Below, in pieces: positions 51,841-64,000 of a stretch of DNA of 64,000 nt (position 1 is its first letter; each line of letters opens with the position of its first letter). The DNA comes from Owenia fusiformis (lineage: Eukaryota > Annelida > Polychaeta > Sabellida > Oweniidae): assembly GCA_903813345.2 (NCBI GenBank), contig CAIIXF020000010.1, forward strand, positions 10,534,349 through 10,598,348. The letters are read 5' to 3'. The position numbers and the translations under genes are program-made. Below the pieces are notes generated by a model that ran no database searches, was not told where the DNA came from, and saw only the letters and a program-made list of their open reading frames with translations.

Positions 51841-52790
51841 TGTATATTTTCCATTAGCCAATTTATATTATCATTTATTCCCATCATTTGTCTTAATGGG
51901 GCAAAACAAATTCATAAGTATCAAGTTAGGTTTAAATGAGATTACTTATAGATATTCATTTCATCTCTAATATAGATTCATAATGGCTTGGTATCATACC
52001 TAAAAAGGTATGACATTGTCATCACTTTGTCGCAGTCATCTGCAACATCATCAATAGACTTGTACACATGTGGCGACATATTGTTGTTATTGTTTCTAAC
52101 TTTTTTGTGACGGCAATTGGCGTTTGAAGCTCCGTGCCTGTAACAAATGGCAAGTGGTGATGCATGTTGCATGTTAAAAAAACTTGACCTACTAAGCAGC
52201 ATAACAAATTCCAAATTAAATTCTTCTACTTTTGGCTTCAAAAGGCAAGATTTGGTCATTAAAAAGGCTTGTATCAAAGTCTATCGATGCACCAAATTTC
52301 ATATCATATTGGACTATTTTGGGATAATTTGAAATCAAAATTACAGATACTGGTTCATCAAATTGAAAAATATGGTGAAAATTCAATTTATTGATAGAAT
52401 ATCTGATTATTGTTGAACATAACCTAGGACAATTTGTTCGCCAAAACTTGATTGCAATAAATTTTAGTGAGAATTGTTATGACAGTTATTATGTTGCATA
52501 CATGTAGTATGTAAAGTGTACACATAAGTGCACATGTATCAAATGTGCTGTGCACATGTATGTAATGTACATGTGTATTGATCAAAGTTTAATGTACATG
52601 TACTTGTATCTACATGTTCTCATGTAATTCAGAAGCGTATATTTCCATTGTTTAACATGTACACATACATGTATTTATCTGCTGTCTTCCCACAATGAAA
52701 TAATGATACAGTGTAAATAGTATTTGTTGCCTAAATTATTGCTTGCTGAAGTAATAAATGTATAAAGTATTTAATAAATAAATAAAATGA
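51841..52790 (+). other. Probable TIMM44 3' UTR and flank
   Basis: No coding potential. It contains copy C of the CACC repeat (52064-52172), a stretch rich in TACATGTA-like words (52495-52680) and overlapping AATAAA signals near 52773-52784. The latter would give a 3' UTR of roughly 0.95 kb, if used. Confidence 0.4.
52064..52172 (-). repeat. Short interspersed repeat (CACC family), copy C
   Basis: On the minus strand it reads TGCATCACCACTTGCCATTT then GTTACAG, CACAAAAAAGTTAGAAACAA and ATATGTCGCCAC, matching copies A, B and D. It lies just downstream of the TIMM44 stop. Confidence 0.7.
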
Positions 52791-52902
52791 TTTGTGTTTC
52801 TTAAAAGAATGCCTCACACAACCTTCTTGTCCGGGAGTAATTCGCTAAAATGAAAAAGATATGAGGAACTTTGCGGCAGGGTTGCCGTTTTTTACCACCC
52901 TG

Positions 52903-53025
52903 TATATTGGCTCAATTGATGATGTCATTGGTTGTACCTTTTCAAAAATAGCAATAAGTTAATCCTATTTTTGCTTGGACACATTGCTACCTACAACCAA
53001 TGACATCATCAATCTCGCCAATATA
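52903..53025. mobile_element. Compact palindromic MITE
   Basis: TATATTGGCTCAATTGATGA at the left is mirrored by TCATCAATCTCGCCAATATA at the right, and the inner 19 bases GATGATGTCATTGGTTGTA are exactly inverted. Only 123 bp long, with TA at each tip. Confidence 0.8.
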
Positions 53026-53925
53026 TCATAGTTTCTCTGATGTATCAAAAGCGGGCAGGGTTTATTGGAAAGGTCTGTTATTCCACCAAGGAGGATTGGC
53101 TCCCAGTGACGCAACTCAATATTTTCCAACAGTGAATGTTGCTATTTTCTGACATTATAACTGACTATAAATTCATAATCAATAGTCCAAAAGATTTGAA
53201 TCAATATCTCGATCACTTGTGTGTTTTGGAATTTTTTGTTTAGAAATAAGACCAAAACACACGATTCAAATTCTGAAATGAACAAAATGATGGCTGTTTG
53301 AATTTTCTCAAGTACTGGTGCGTTCAAAGGAAGATACCTTAACAAATAGGATCTCTGCTCGAGAAGGAATTTTCAAAAGGGCCCTTGTTTTCACTAAACA
53401 TTTGACAAATATCATTATACTTTGATCATGCTCAACCAAATTAGTCCATATTTAGAAAGATTATGCTTTGTATGTAACATCTCTACTGAACTAATAACTT
53501 AAACCGTTGCATGCATTGCAGAGGCAGTGGCTTGGTAACAAGTTGAGACCAAAAATGAATGCAGTTCATGGAAATGTTACAAATACATAAGAAAAAAATT
53601 GTTTGAGATATTTGTCTACTTATTATTGTAAGTTACTTTGAACTCTTAGAGACAGCAACTAGTTAATAATGTTCATCATTACCTCCATGTGGGCTCTTTA
53701 GGTTAAACATTTTATAGTTTAAATTACAGAATGAATTGTATGAGTATATTAATTTCAATTAAAAGTAACACATGTTCTAAGGTTTTTCTTAATGGCTACA
53801 TGATTAAACTCATAAATATATTTTATTATATGTGGATGTGGTATACAATGTAATGCTATATATAAATTGGTTTATTCCTTTCAAGTGATCTCATATAAAA
53901 TAAAAATGCAATAGGTGAGAATTAA

Positions 53926-54789
53926 GACTTGGATATAAAGGTTACTGATGTCATTCACAATGTATCTGAGAATTAAGACATGGATATAGAGGTAACTGAT
54001 GTCATTCACAATATATCTGAGAATTAAGACATGGATATAGAGGTAACTGATGTCGTTCACAATGTATCTGAGAATTAAGACATGGATATAGAGGTAACTG
54101 ATGTCATTCACAATATATCTGAGAATTAAGACATGGATATAGAGGTAACTGATGTCGTTCACAATGTATCTAAGAATTAAGACTTGGATATAGAGGTAAC
54201 TGATGTCATTCACAATATATCTGAGAATTAAGACATGGATATAGAGGTAACTGATGTCGTTCACAATGTATCTGAGAATTAAGACATGGATATAGAGGTA
54301 ACTGATGTCATTCACAATATATCTGAGAATTAAGACGTGGATATAGAGGTAACTGATGTCATTCACAATGTATCTGAGAATAAGGCATGGATATAGAGGA
54401 AACTGATGTCACACATGATTTAATTGAGAATTAAGACATGGATATAGAGGTAATTGATGTCACGCATAATGTAACTGAGAATTCAGACATGGATATAAAG
54501 GTAACAATGTATCTGAAAGGTAACTGATGTCATTCACGATGTAATTGAGAATTAAGACATGGATATAGAGGTAACTGATGTCATTCACAATATACATGTG
54601 TATCTAAGAATTAAGACATTGGTATAAAGGTAACTGATGCCATGCACAATGTATCTGAGAATTAAGACATGGATATAGAAATAATTGATGTCACGCATAA
54701 TGTAACTGAGAATTCAGACATGGATATAAAGGTAACAATGTATCTGAAAGGTAACTGATGTCATTCACGATGTAACTGAGAATTAAGAC
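53926..54789. repeat. 51-bp minisatellite running into the GPCR start
   Basis: About fifteen copies of a unit that starts GAGAATTAAGACATGGATAT and continues AGAGGTAACTGATGTCATTC, then ACAATGTATCT; units alternate between two or three variants. On the plus strand each intact unit contains ATG and encodes MDIEVTDVIHNVSEN before a TAA. On the minus strand the 51-bp period stays open for 161 codons, a by-product. The last unit continues without interruption into the GPCR frame at 54790. Confidence 0.93.
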
Positions 54790-55776
54790 ATGGATATAAA
54801 GGCAACTGATGTTGCTCACAATGTAACTGACTATACTACTTACACTGAGATAGATTGGAAAGCAGGATTTAATTCATTCAAAATAGGAATGAATAAACTA
54901 TGGCCCATCATGCAGGTGTATGCTTATGCTATACTTGGCTTGACAATATTCCTGGGGAATGGTATTTTTATTGTGGCTATCGCAAAGTTTAAGAGACTTA
55001 AAACTGTGACCAATAGACTAATCTTGAGTATTCTAATCTGTAATGTCATGACCAGTGGATTTCTTATGTACTATGCATACATGTGCAAGCTCAATTCCAG
55101 ATTATTCAAGAAAGATCAGCTCGCATGCCTTGCTAAATGTGCCGTCATTGTACTGGTCAGTGTTAAAACAATGATGACATTACTGGTGATTCTTGCTGAA
55201 CGTTACATAGCCCTCAAGGAGCAAGGTGTTTATCGATCCACTTGTAGGATTCAAGGCTGCATCGTCTGTATTATTATCTTCCTCTGGATCTATGCCCTCA
55301 TAGCAGCTGCACTACCCTTTCTCCTTAATAGATGGGCCATGGTTCGCCTCTGTGTTATAAGCATCCTATTGGACAGGATCTATTTGATTGCTTTGTTGGG
55401 TCACTTTGGTGGCTTTACTGTTATCTCCATCTACTTGTACCTCTATCTTCTTTTTGGTGTCAAACCAAAAGTAAACAATCGAAAATCACTGCAAACTAGC
55501 AAAAAGAAGCAAAAACTTGAGCGTAGAAAAGTGTTGATTAGTTTTCAGTATCTTAATGCTGCAGCTTTAGTGACCTTGACCTTCATCTTCTGTTGGGCAC
55601 CATTCTATGTGATACTGCTGCTCCAGGTCCTCGATGTCAAGTGGTCTATCATGAATGAGATGCAAAATATTGCCCTGATGGTAGGGTTCATCAGTGGTGC
55701 TCTCACACCTCTAATACTCATCTTCCAGATCTCCCACTTCAAACAGAGTCTCCGTAAGATCATCTGCTGTTGTTGA
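54790..55776 (+). CDS. Rhodopsin-like G-protein-coupled receptor, single exon
   Basis: A 328-residue receptor with seven hydrophobic segments, expected at the cell surface; the ligand is unknown. The short N-terminus has an NVT glycosylation site at 11-13. TM1 carries GN (56-57). TM2 has Asn85 where most class A receptors have Asp2.50. TM3 ends in ERY (137-139), with Cys113 or Cys117 at its start. TM4 has Trp166, and TM6 has the CWAP motif (268-271). TM7 has LTPLILI in place of NPxxY, and the tail ends in three cysteines that could be palmitoylated. A basic third loop (KKKQKLERRK) fits G-protein contact. No introns. Of many upstream ATGs, 54790 is the only one in frame without a stop. AATAAA occurs near 55850. 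The exact subfamily is not recognised. Confidence 0.88.
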   Translation: MDIKATDVAHNVTDYTTYTEIDWKAGFNSFKIGMNKLWPIMQVYAYAILGLTIFLGNGIFIVAIAKFKRLKTVTNRLILSILICNVMTSGFLMYYAYMCKLNSRLFKKDQLACLAKCAVIVLVSVKTMMTLLVILAERYIALKEQGVYRSTCRIQGCIVCIIIFLWIYALIAAALPFLLNRWAMVRLCVISILLDRIYLIALLGHFGGFTVISIYLYLYLLFGVKPKVNNRKSLQTSKKKQKLERRKVLISFQYLNAAALVTLTFIFCWAPFYVILLLQVLDVKWSIMNEMQNIALMVGFISGALTPLILIFQISHFKQSLRKIICCC

Positions 55777-56996
55777 CATACACTTGACCAAGGAGATTTA
55801 CAAGAAAAATATGAAGAGAAAAATAGCATGTTATACACACTAAAAGGAAAAATAAATAGTACCGTGGGTACGAGGCTCACATGGGAAGAAATCAAAATAG
55901 CAACCATTTTGAAATGAGGGGAGCTTTTGAGTTGCCACTTATGGGAGAATCAAAGACATCATAGAGATCCATTTTTGTTAAATTGTCATGGAAGATTACA
56001 AATGTGGCATCAATTTGTTAACAGAGGGACAGAAGGATGGACTGATGGATAGACAGATGGACAGAGAGGGTCTAAATACAATACTACAATTATAAATACA
56101 ATGATAACATTAATGGATAATGGCCCTGAGTGCAGTTCTGATTTTGCTATAAGAACACCTAACATTAATGAAGTAAAAACCACAATGAAAATAAAAGATG
56201 AATAAAACAATTACAAACACACATTTTTAGTACATTTTACTTTAACATAATGCAATTTTACTGGCCCAATCTTTATGGGTTTAGGACCCTTGTAAGTATA
56301 ACTCTAGACTAGTATACTGTATAACACTTTAAATTTACATTAGTAATTTACATTTAGTAACACATATTTCCAATCCAAACAGCATCAAATGCAATAATAG
56401 AATAAATGAATTAAATTGCACATTGTGGAAACTCATGTCTTCAGGTTCCTCAACAATAAATGACTTTCCAATGCTTAATGGATTTGATATCTTATTATGA
56501 AAGTGAGCTCAACACATGTTGAGAGGTGATATGGAAAAATGAGCCAAAGTAATTTTAATTTGGCTTTCTGTGGCTCTATTACTAGGTGACATATGGCCAG
56601 CTACAACATAGTATGGGAAAATAACCCAGATGTCAGTAGGTAGTTATCAGTTTCACCACCAGGTGGCTAATTCAGATCAGATAACATGGCAAATATTGTA
56701 GAAAGTTCCCTAAACTTGATTATTCATCAGTTTTAGTGGATCAATTTTCATATTACCTTTCGTATATTGTCCTCATTTAGATTGCAATATGATGAAACTT
56801 GAATGTGTCATGAATTAACCTTTCCAAAAATCATGCCACCTTTTGAAAATGATGACACTGGGCTTAATTGAAATGGAAATGTATGGAACTTCCTTAAAAA
56901 GCAATCTGCATTGTTTTTTAACAACAGAAGCTAGATTTGTGTATCTGTACTGCATTGTATTTCATAAGCAATATTTATACAAATAATATAAATAAT
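55777..56996. other. Non-coding interval between GPCR and C9orf85
   Basis: The convergent 3' flanks of the two genes. It contains a short GATGGACAGA-type imperfect tetranucleotide run near 56030-56070 and nothing else that I can name. Confidence 0.5.
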
Positions 56997-59562
56997 TCAA
57001 GTGTCTTGATCCTCATTCTCAATGTCCTCTTCACTATCCTCAAAATCCTCAATTTTATCTTCAGAATCATCTGTAAGATCTAAGTCTTTTATTTTAGCTA
57101 TTGCCTCCCCCGTCAGCTTGCCTTGTGCTTGTAATCTCAGATATGTCCCTGGAAAATAAATAAACACTCAGATGTGATTTTGAAAATATATTTTCTATTC
57201 ATTTACATGCAAGACTTAAACTCTTTTCATAAAAAACAAGTCTAGGAATCTCTTTGGGAAGAGAAATAAAAATTTTCAAGTGAGGAAATGAAGAGAATGC
57301 ATCAATTTTATAGTGTAATACTAGGTTTTTACATTTTCAAAACTACAGTCTATCACAAAATAAAAAAAGTTTTATTGATTGTATCATATTGTGGGATGAA
57401 CTATCTTCCTTGTATCGAATACTTGAAATGGAATAAACGCGTCTGCTTGTCTATCTGTAAGCCAAGAGGCAAATGTCACGCATCTAAAGATTTGCAATCC
57501 TCTAAATACTCACGTCTTTTACGCTCTGGAAGCATCCTTAGTTCTGCTTGAAATTCCTCATCGAGTGCTTGTTGCTCAGATGTTGATGGACCTCCCCTAG
57601 TAAAAATACATACAAACGTTATATATATAATCCGGTAAAAATGATTTGAGCAGAGTTAGAAGATTAGATCTGTCAGCTCCCTTAAAAGATCTGACAGGCA
57701 ACTTGAGAATATTAAAAATTAGGACCTAGTTAATTTCATTTGCCATACACTATCATGGTATTATCATAATTTTAATTTTGTGTAGTATGCTTAGTTAAAC
57801 CAGTATCCCAAACAACCTTCTGATGCAAATACTGCAAATTACACTGTGCATTCTTATATCTGAAATATGTTTTATCAACTCACTGCTCTATGTTTCCTGT
57901 CTTCTCTCCACATTTAGCACAGACACTATCTTTCCTTGCACAACTGTCACAGATGATGTGGTATGCCCTCTTCACTGTCTTTTGTATGAGGCATTTGGTG
58001 CTAAAATAAATAAATATGAATAAATATAATTTCAAGTTCCACACAGTAATATAATACAAGGAATTACATGCAAAATATCACCACCTGCCATTTGTTACAG
58101 ATGCCACACTGATTGCCAAACACCAAACACCATCTACAAAAAAGTTGGAGACTATAACAATATGATCACTACTTCTGGTGGGGATAAAAATTGGTAGTTC
58201 ATGAACATGTCAAGGCATGAGACAGGCAAAGTAACTGCCTCATTAAAATTCTGAAAAAATTAATTCAGTAATTTTCTAATTGAAACTTTGAATATGAAGC
58301 CATTATGATAAAGTTATTTCGCTTTAAATCTTTGCTTTTCAACGTAAAATTTGCCTCGCCAAATTTTGGATCCTTGCTATGCCACTTGGGAGTCATGCTT
58401 TGTTCAGTGAATGAGCTTCGCACACACACATATCTGATTATCCAATATAATCATGGGAGGGTTATTTAAAATTATTATTAGAACAGTGAGCACTTTCAAT
58501 CTTCATTATTCAGTTATTAGACTGAAAATGCGGTTACTCTTTTGACTTCCGGTTCGGACTCCCGTTTTTGTTTGGTCATAATCACGGAGTTGGTGTACAT
58601 TTCACCTTATTTTTTAACTTCAGTTGAGTCTCAATACTCTAAGCATTATTTTAATACTTAAAACATGGTCAGAATCACTGGCAAATCGTAGATATTGAGC
58701 TTGAAGCACAAATTTGTTACTTTTTTGGGCAAAAACTCCGCTCATGGCCATGATATCATCACTATTGATAGATCGCCAAGAAATGTGAAAAAGGGTTTTT
58801 TTCTGACAAGTTACAAAAATATGAAAGTTGAATAAACATACAATATCTTTTTGCACTGATCAAAGGTTTTTCTGACTCAAAATTTGGGCCCACTGCCCCC
58901 CTTGTTGATTCCTGGATCCGCCACTGAAACGAGTCACAATACTGATTTGCATGCAGTGTACAAGTACAACATCAGCTTACATGGGCGTAGCGCCCGGTAC
59001 GCTGGGTACGCACAGGCGTACCAGATGGTTGCAAATTCGCTCCAAATACAACCAAATTTCAAAATTGTCATGGGGGAGAACCCCCAGACCCCCTGAATGC
59101 TCGTTTTTTGATTCTTGTTCCTGTGGTGGTGGCGTACCACTTAGAAAAATAGCGCTACACCCATGGCTTACGACATTCTCAGGAAACTAAATTGCAATGT
59201 CTGTCACCTAAATAGCCCTTTAATCCCCCCCCCCAATGTAACTAATTGTTTTTTTTGACGAACATCAAAAATATTGACCCAGCTTCTAAACTACAGTTTT
59301 GAATATTTTGAAAAAGACAAAACATCCCGACATTCATGGGGGTAGATTCTTACCACTTCTTTGCAGTTGTCAAGGCCTTGTATTTTTTGAATTTTATCTT
59401 CCATTCAATTACTTCTGCACATCTTGGACATAATTCTGTCATTTTCATATTGTTTAAGGCTGCTAACTGTTTGCTTTTAGAATGCATGTCGTTTCTGTAG
59501 GCAGATTTATTTTGATGTTTTGGAGGTCCAGATTTTTTACTGTTTCCTCTGGCTGTACTCAT
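56997..59562 (-). CDS. C9orf85: C9orf85 homologue (DUF2039 zinc-binding protein)
   Basis: Four coding exons join in phase: 59354-59562, 57884-58000, 57514-57596 and 56997-57148, giving 186 residues. The N-terminus MSTARGNSKKSGPPKHQNKS and the order of CxxC pairs (CPRC, CTKC, CDSC, CAKC) match the small conserved eukaryotic family of human C9orf85. The eight cysteines suggest two bound zinc ions; the molecular role is unknown. After the zinc region come a Q/E-rich linker with LDEEFQAELRMLPERKRR and a strongly acidic tail (DDSEDKIEDFEDSEEDIENE). Intron 1 (58001-59353) contains copy D of the CACC repeat and other repeats. An inverted-repeat transposon starts about 120 bp upstream of the ATG. Confidence 0.94.
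58066..58190 (+). repeat. Short interspersed repeat (CACC family), copy D
   Basis: Reads AATATCACCACCTGCCATTT, GTTACAG, then CTACAAAAAAGTTGGAGACT and ACTTCTGGTGGGGATAAAAA. It lies in C9orf85 intron 1, on the strand opposite to the gene. Confidence 0.75.
58979..59166. mobile_element. Short element with GGGCGTAGCGC ends
   Basis: ATGGGCGTAGCGC at the left is mirrored by GCGCTACACCCAT at the right, with GCTTAC close to both tips as a possible short target duplication. About 188 bp, GC-richer than its surroundings, with repeated GGTACGC/GCGTACC motifs. Inside C9orf85 intron 1. The superfamily is not clear. Confidence 0.6.
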
Positions 59563-59684
59563 TTTGACAACTTCTAATGGACTATATGGAATTAAACTAT
59601 AGTGAGATATTAATCAAACTTGTTTCGTATGCACATAAGTCTTTTAAATGCTTAGAAAATGAGAAAGTACTAAAAACATTAAAT

Positions 59685-60336
59685 TTTTACAATTTCTTAA
59701 GAATCTCGCTAATGAAATTATAATTTTATTAACGAGATCTTATTAAGAGTTCATATCGCATAATAACCCTTATTATCGGATTCCAGCTGTTAGTAGTATT
59801 AATTTGAATAAATTAAAACTGAGTAGTACAGCTGAGTGGACATGCATATGCACCGATAACTAGGTCTATTGCTTAGATGCCAACTTAATAATCTGAAGCC
59901 ATTGAAAAACTCACCTTACTATGAGTAAACTTCAGTGAATTCTTTGACAAAGAAAACAACTACATCCACTGCTTGTGAGATGTCCAATTTATCCCTAAAT
60001 CTTTGTGGGATGCAAAGTTAAAATAAAGTCCTTGTGTAGTATAGGATATAAACCTATCACTGTTTGTGAGATTTAAACTTTAAACATTTTCATTACAACT
60101 TTGAGAGTGTAAAAATGCAGATACATTATATTTGACTTGATGAAGATTGTTGAATGTTAATTCTATCCTTCATACATGTAACTCAGTTGTCTGTGGTTAT
60201 GTTCTGAAATAACACAAAACTGTGTTTTAGTGACAATTAACGACTGGGTGGGCGAGGAGGGAATATATGAACTCTTAATAAGATCTCGTTAATAAAATTA
60301 TAATTTCATTAGCGAGATTCTTAAGAAATTGTAAAA
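59685..60336. mobile_element. MITE with perfect 72-bp inverted ends
   Basis: 59685-59756 (starts TTTTACAATTTCTTAAGAAT) and 60265-60336 are exact inverse copies over 72 bp. Each arm holds its own inner palindrome around CTCGCTAATG/CATTAACGAG-like halves. Just outside the right arm, CTTATTAAGAGTTCATATCG (60353-60372) repeats part of the left arm in direct orientation. No protein frame. The left tip is about 120 bp upstream of the C9orf85 start codon. Confidence 0.9.
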
Positions 60337-60375
60337 TTTCTATTACACTCATCTTATTAAGAGTTCATATCGCAT

Positions 60376-63300
60376 GTTTAAAGTAAAATAACCTCAGAAC
60401 AACTGATCTAAATCCTTTAATTTCCTTTATCAGTTTGTAAAATTGAGCATTCAGTTAATTTGCATTTCCCATGACTTGGTTTGTAGGTATGTCCAATGTT
60501 CAAGTTTATGGTACAGTTACTGCATACCTGGTAAATATGTCTTTCAAATGTACTTAAATGTATTTATAAATATCTATCTATTATTATTATTCTATAAAAT
60601 TAAAACCTTTATGTATTGTTATAGAAACTGCTAATGTGTATGTACATGAGATGTTTTACTGGATATGTACACGCATGGCATTTGACAAGGATAATTTAAA
60701 CTTCCTTCTTATGATTCCCTTCTACTACTAGTAGTTTGTTTCAGATGTTTTTGGTATTTTCTAAATGCTAGTACAACATCATTATAAATGGATTCTCATG
60801 AAAAAACAACAACTTAATTGGAACCCCAATTTTATGTGTTGACATTCTGTCTTTGACAACCATCCAATGGCATATTATTTCAGAGACCCTGGGATACATG
60901 CTTGAAATAGACATTACATGACTTATTGTGTACTTTCAGTTGAGATTTCTAATCTGACCCGAATGTTCAATGTGAGATACAGTACAACCTTATTCACATC
61001 CCAAGTTTCATTTATTTTTTCAGTGGGTTTCCATTGTAAAAGTTTCCATAAAGTCAACAAGAACATGGTATTGACTTACCTATGACTATCTATGGTTCCA
61101 TTATATGCTGATTTTGCAGACTTTAAATATCGAGAAACGAATAGCACATTACCTGATTTGACATTTCAGTTAGGAAATTGGCTAAATTTGTATCAGAGGC
61201 TAAATAATAATGTCATGTTTATTAGAACTTGCAGCATACCCATGTTTTCCAGGGGTTCTTGGAAGTAATTTTTAGTACTTTCTTTACTTGATTTAATGAG
61301 CATACATTGCCAGTTTGTCGCAGAAACCTCTAGTTTCAAACTTGAGGATGATAATTTGGACACTGTTAGTGTTATCTAGCTTTTTTTATTAAGGCTGTAA
61401 GATTAGATATGAGTAATTTCATATGGTTTGGCAATAAGATGGGCATACAGATCAACATTTCCAACAATTATAGATACCGCAGAGCCATTTGCCACATTGG
61501 GTCTATGAGAGCTATCTGTGTATTTTTTCTGTCTAACTTTAACCAATCGGCTGATTTAAGAAATTGGAGGAAAGTTATTTGACTGTTTATTCTGAATAAA
61601 TATGTCAACTTCCAGAGTTTCTGGGTTTAGTTTCCACCTGAAATATTAATTTTCTACTGGTCGACAAAAACTATTTATTTGGACCTTAAAACTTTCAATT
61701 TGGAAAAATCTCGCAATCTTATTTCTAGTTTGATGCATCGAGAGATTTCTCTAGGTTTGATCTGACATTCAATTCTGGATTCCTTGGAAGATATTATACG
61801 GTAATAATGATATCTCTGGCAAAGGTATCTGAACGATCTTGCATTGCTTTTAACATTTCTAGCCATTTCGTTCCCCACATTTTTTTCACATAATGTCATC
61901 GTGGTTTTGTTGTTAATTTTATATAACATTGTCTAAGTTTTTGTGAATACTTTCACTACCATATCCATGGCTTTCATTCATATGAAACAATTTATTTTAT
62001 TTTTTTTTTTTTGTTTAATATATTTCCCCTAAGCTACTCTCCCGTTAGACTTGAACTTTAGCCAAACAGGCTGCTTTTTGTTGTTATTGTAATTATTGAT
62101 TCGGATAACACTATTACATGTTTAGTATTCTGAATTTCGACTTCTTGGACCAATCACTATCAAATTTTATATTCATTTTTTGTGAGTTATTTTGGCAATC
62201 AATGCATTAATTGTAGGACTGCTTTGACCTTTGCAAGTGTCAATAAATGTAGAGGTTCAATATACAGATTACAGACTAAAGTACAATTCAAAAATGTCTC
62301 AATAGCTTGAGTAAGATTACCTGGATTACTGACTAGGGTTGATTCTATCTCTACAAAATCTTTGCGAGAATTTTGATAGAAACTATCATTTCTATTAAGG
62401 CCTTCAAGTTCATCTCAATTGTATTGATCACAAAACTACAAAGCTCCATTTTATGATGGGAAAAATTCAACAATAGGCTTTTCCCCATTTATCAGAAACT
62501 TCAGTTTGAAACAAATATTTCACTAACTTGAAATCATGTTCATGAGAAGCAGATAGGCGAGAGGTTAATGACATCAGAGAATCAATAAAAGATTCAAAAC
62601 CAAATTAAATATTCCACAATAGCGCGTTATGGTATTTTCACGAGTTTGAGGGAAGCAAGGTCCATAGTAATGATCCCAAATGATGTTATATCATTCAACG
62701 GAGATATTTCCTGTGCCTCGAATGTATGCTTTTGGTCATATAAGCATCCTTAGCATGGACTTTCACCATCGGTAATCGTTTGGCCATCTCATGTTAGAGT
62801 ACCATGTCTTCCATTTTGAAATATTCATACCAACTAGGCTAAATGGTTAAGGTTTAGATTTAAAATTTAGAGTTTAGATTGAGAACGAGTCTCTGGGAAC
62901 AATCCTCTTTCTCCTGTAACAATATGTGACACAGAAATTGATCTATGCTTGACTTTGCTTTATGTTGCATATTTAAGAGTTAAATTAATCTCCTGTTTTT
63001 AAAGGATGGACAAAACATCAGATTGCTTAAAATCGTAGTTTTGAGAAATATTAAAGCTGCTTTCCATTTAGAAAAACTTAAGCTAAATTGTTATCATTTC
63101 TCAGAATCTCTGGTAACCTTGACCATACTTCATATTTCTATGTAGGTGACATTGAAACTTCAAAAAATATATGTAATTTACCTAAGTTTCTGTTTTAGTG
63201 AACTTCCAGATTGTTTTTCTAGATCTGATGTTATGTCAAACATTCATCTTTTTTAGATCCATTTTGGTTGAGTTTTAGAATAAAATTGATGTACCTGTCA

Positions 63301-64000
63301 TTGGACAGGATTTTCCTACAGCGTAAGTTGTGCTGGAGCGACGTCGTCTATAATGACATTGTTTGCCGTGACTTCTAGCTGTATAGCTATTGCCAGCTGA
63401 CAGTTTCTGCTTTCATTGGCCTATTCAAAAAGGCTGTCAAATACTTGTATTTATAATCTATTAAAAGATTTTGATCTAGAAAACTATATTTCCATGTCTT
63501 TGACAAAATTCAAAGTTTTTGTTGACTCATCACCAAACAATTATTTTGCCCAGCTTGGGGTATTCTCTTTTGGTTTTAGGTATGAAGACAGAAAATTCTC
63601 CAATTCACTCTTGTCAAATTGAAAATTTGAAGCATGAAGCTTGTTTCAACTACAGTAGTTGGTTATGGGAAATCCTTGTTCAGCAACAATAGCTGTTTTG
63701 ATCAAAATATTGTACAAGTATTGTCATTTGATCTAGGGCTGTTAACCCGATTTCCATGGATAAGGAGCTTTATTTCAGAAAGTCCATGTGACACACATTA
63801 CCAGTATTGCATATAGGCCATTTTCCCATTTTGCGATTGTAGATTTCTACCTGCTTTGGGACTAGGAACATTTTAAGTTCATTTACTTTTCTAGATAGCT
63901 TACTCTAGCCTTTTCTTCATATTTTGATAACTACTAGGATAATGTTTTTGACCAAAATTTATGGACAGATTTTACATGCTTGTCTGTTATCTTCAATTCA
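60376..64000. other. Non-coding stretch, nothing recognised
   Basis: AT-rich sequence with open frames of at most 84 codons and no domain, splice pattern, tandem array or inverted repeat that I can support. A poly-T run lies near 61995. Confidence 0.5.

Noticed and set aside
53881-54366. A 161-codon minus-strand repeat protein.
   Set aside because: By-product of the 51-bp array. The plus-strand relation to the GPCR start codon explains the unit better.

Overview
This window looks like nuclear DNA of an AT-rich marine invertebrate (a bilaterian, perhaps a mollusc or another lophotrochozoan; the phylum cannot be fixed by eye). The reasons are genes split by GT-AG introns, a let-7 gene, a non-LTR retrotransposon, a tRNA-derived SINE, many short inverted-repeat transposons and many tandem arrays. 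There is no operon structure.

Layout. 1-14 kb is almost gene-free: two minisatellites, a hAT element with a perfect 8-bp target duplication (4437-5024), a TA-flanked element (6779-7269), a SINE (8391-8727) and truncated LINE copies. 15.0-22.4 kb holds the conserved plus-strand microRNA cluster miR-100 (15029), let-7 (15320) and miR-125 (22332). The first two lie 0.3 kb apart. miR-125 is 7 kb downstream, beyond several minisatellites, a segmental duplication and a large palindrome. 25.4-29.1 kb is a minus-strand LINE with an uninterrupted 1196-residue endonuclease/reverse transcriptase. 29.9-34.5 kb is a nest of fold-back elements.

36.7-59.6 kb is the gene-rich part. RIOK2 (minus, nine coding exons, 544 aa) and TIMM44 (plus, fourteen coding exons, 460 aa) are divergent, with only 270 bp between start codons, so they probably share a promoter. 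A single-exon class A-like GPCR (54790-55776, plus) follows, and its first codons are the last unit of a 51-bp tandem array. A C9orf85/DUF2039 homologue (minus, four coding exons, 186 aa) lies at 56997-59562. The last 4 kb shows no recognisable gene.

The protein genes are not one pathway: RIOK2 matures the 40S ribosome, TIMM44 tethers the mitochondrial import motor, the GPCR is an orphan and C9orf85 is an uncharacterised zinc-binding protein. The most notable points are the microRNA cluster stretched by repeats, the GPCR start codon embedded in a minisatellite, the tandemly copied splice acceptor of TIMM44 exon 12, and five large inverted-repeat elements. Exon joins were worked out by hand from splice sites, reading frame and remembered family sequences; no database search was run.
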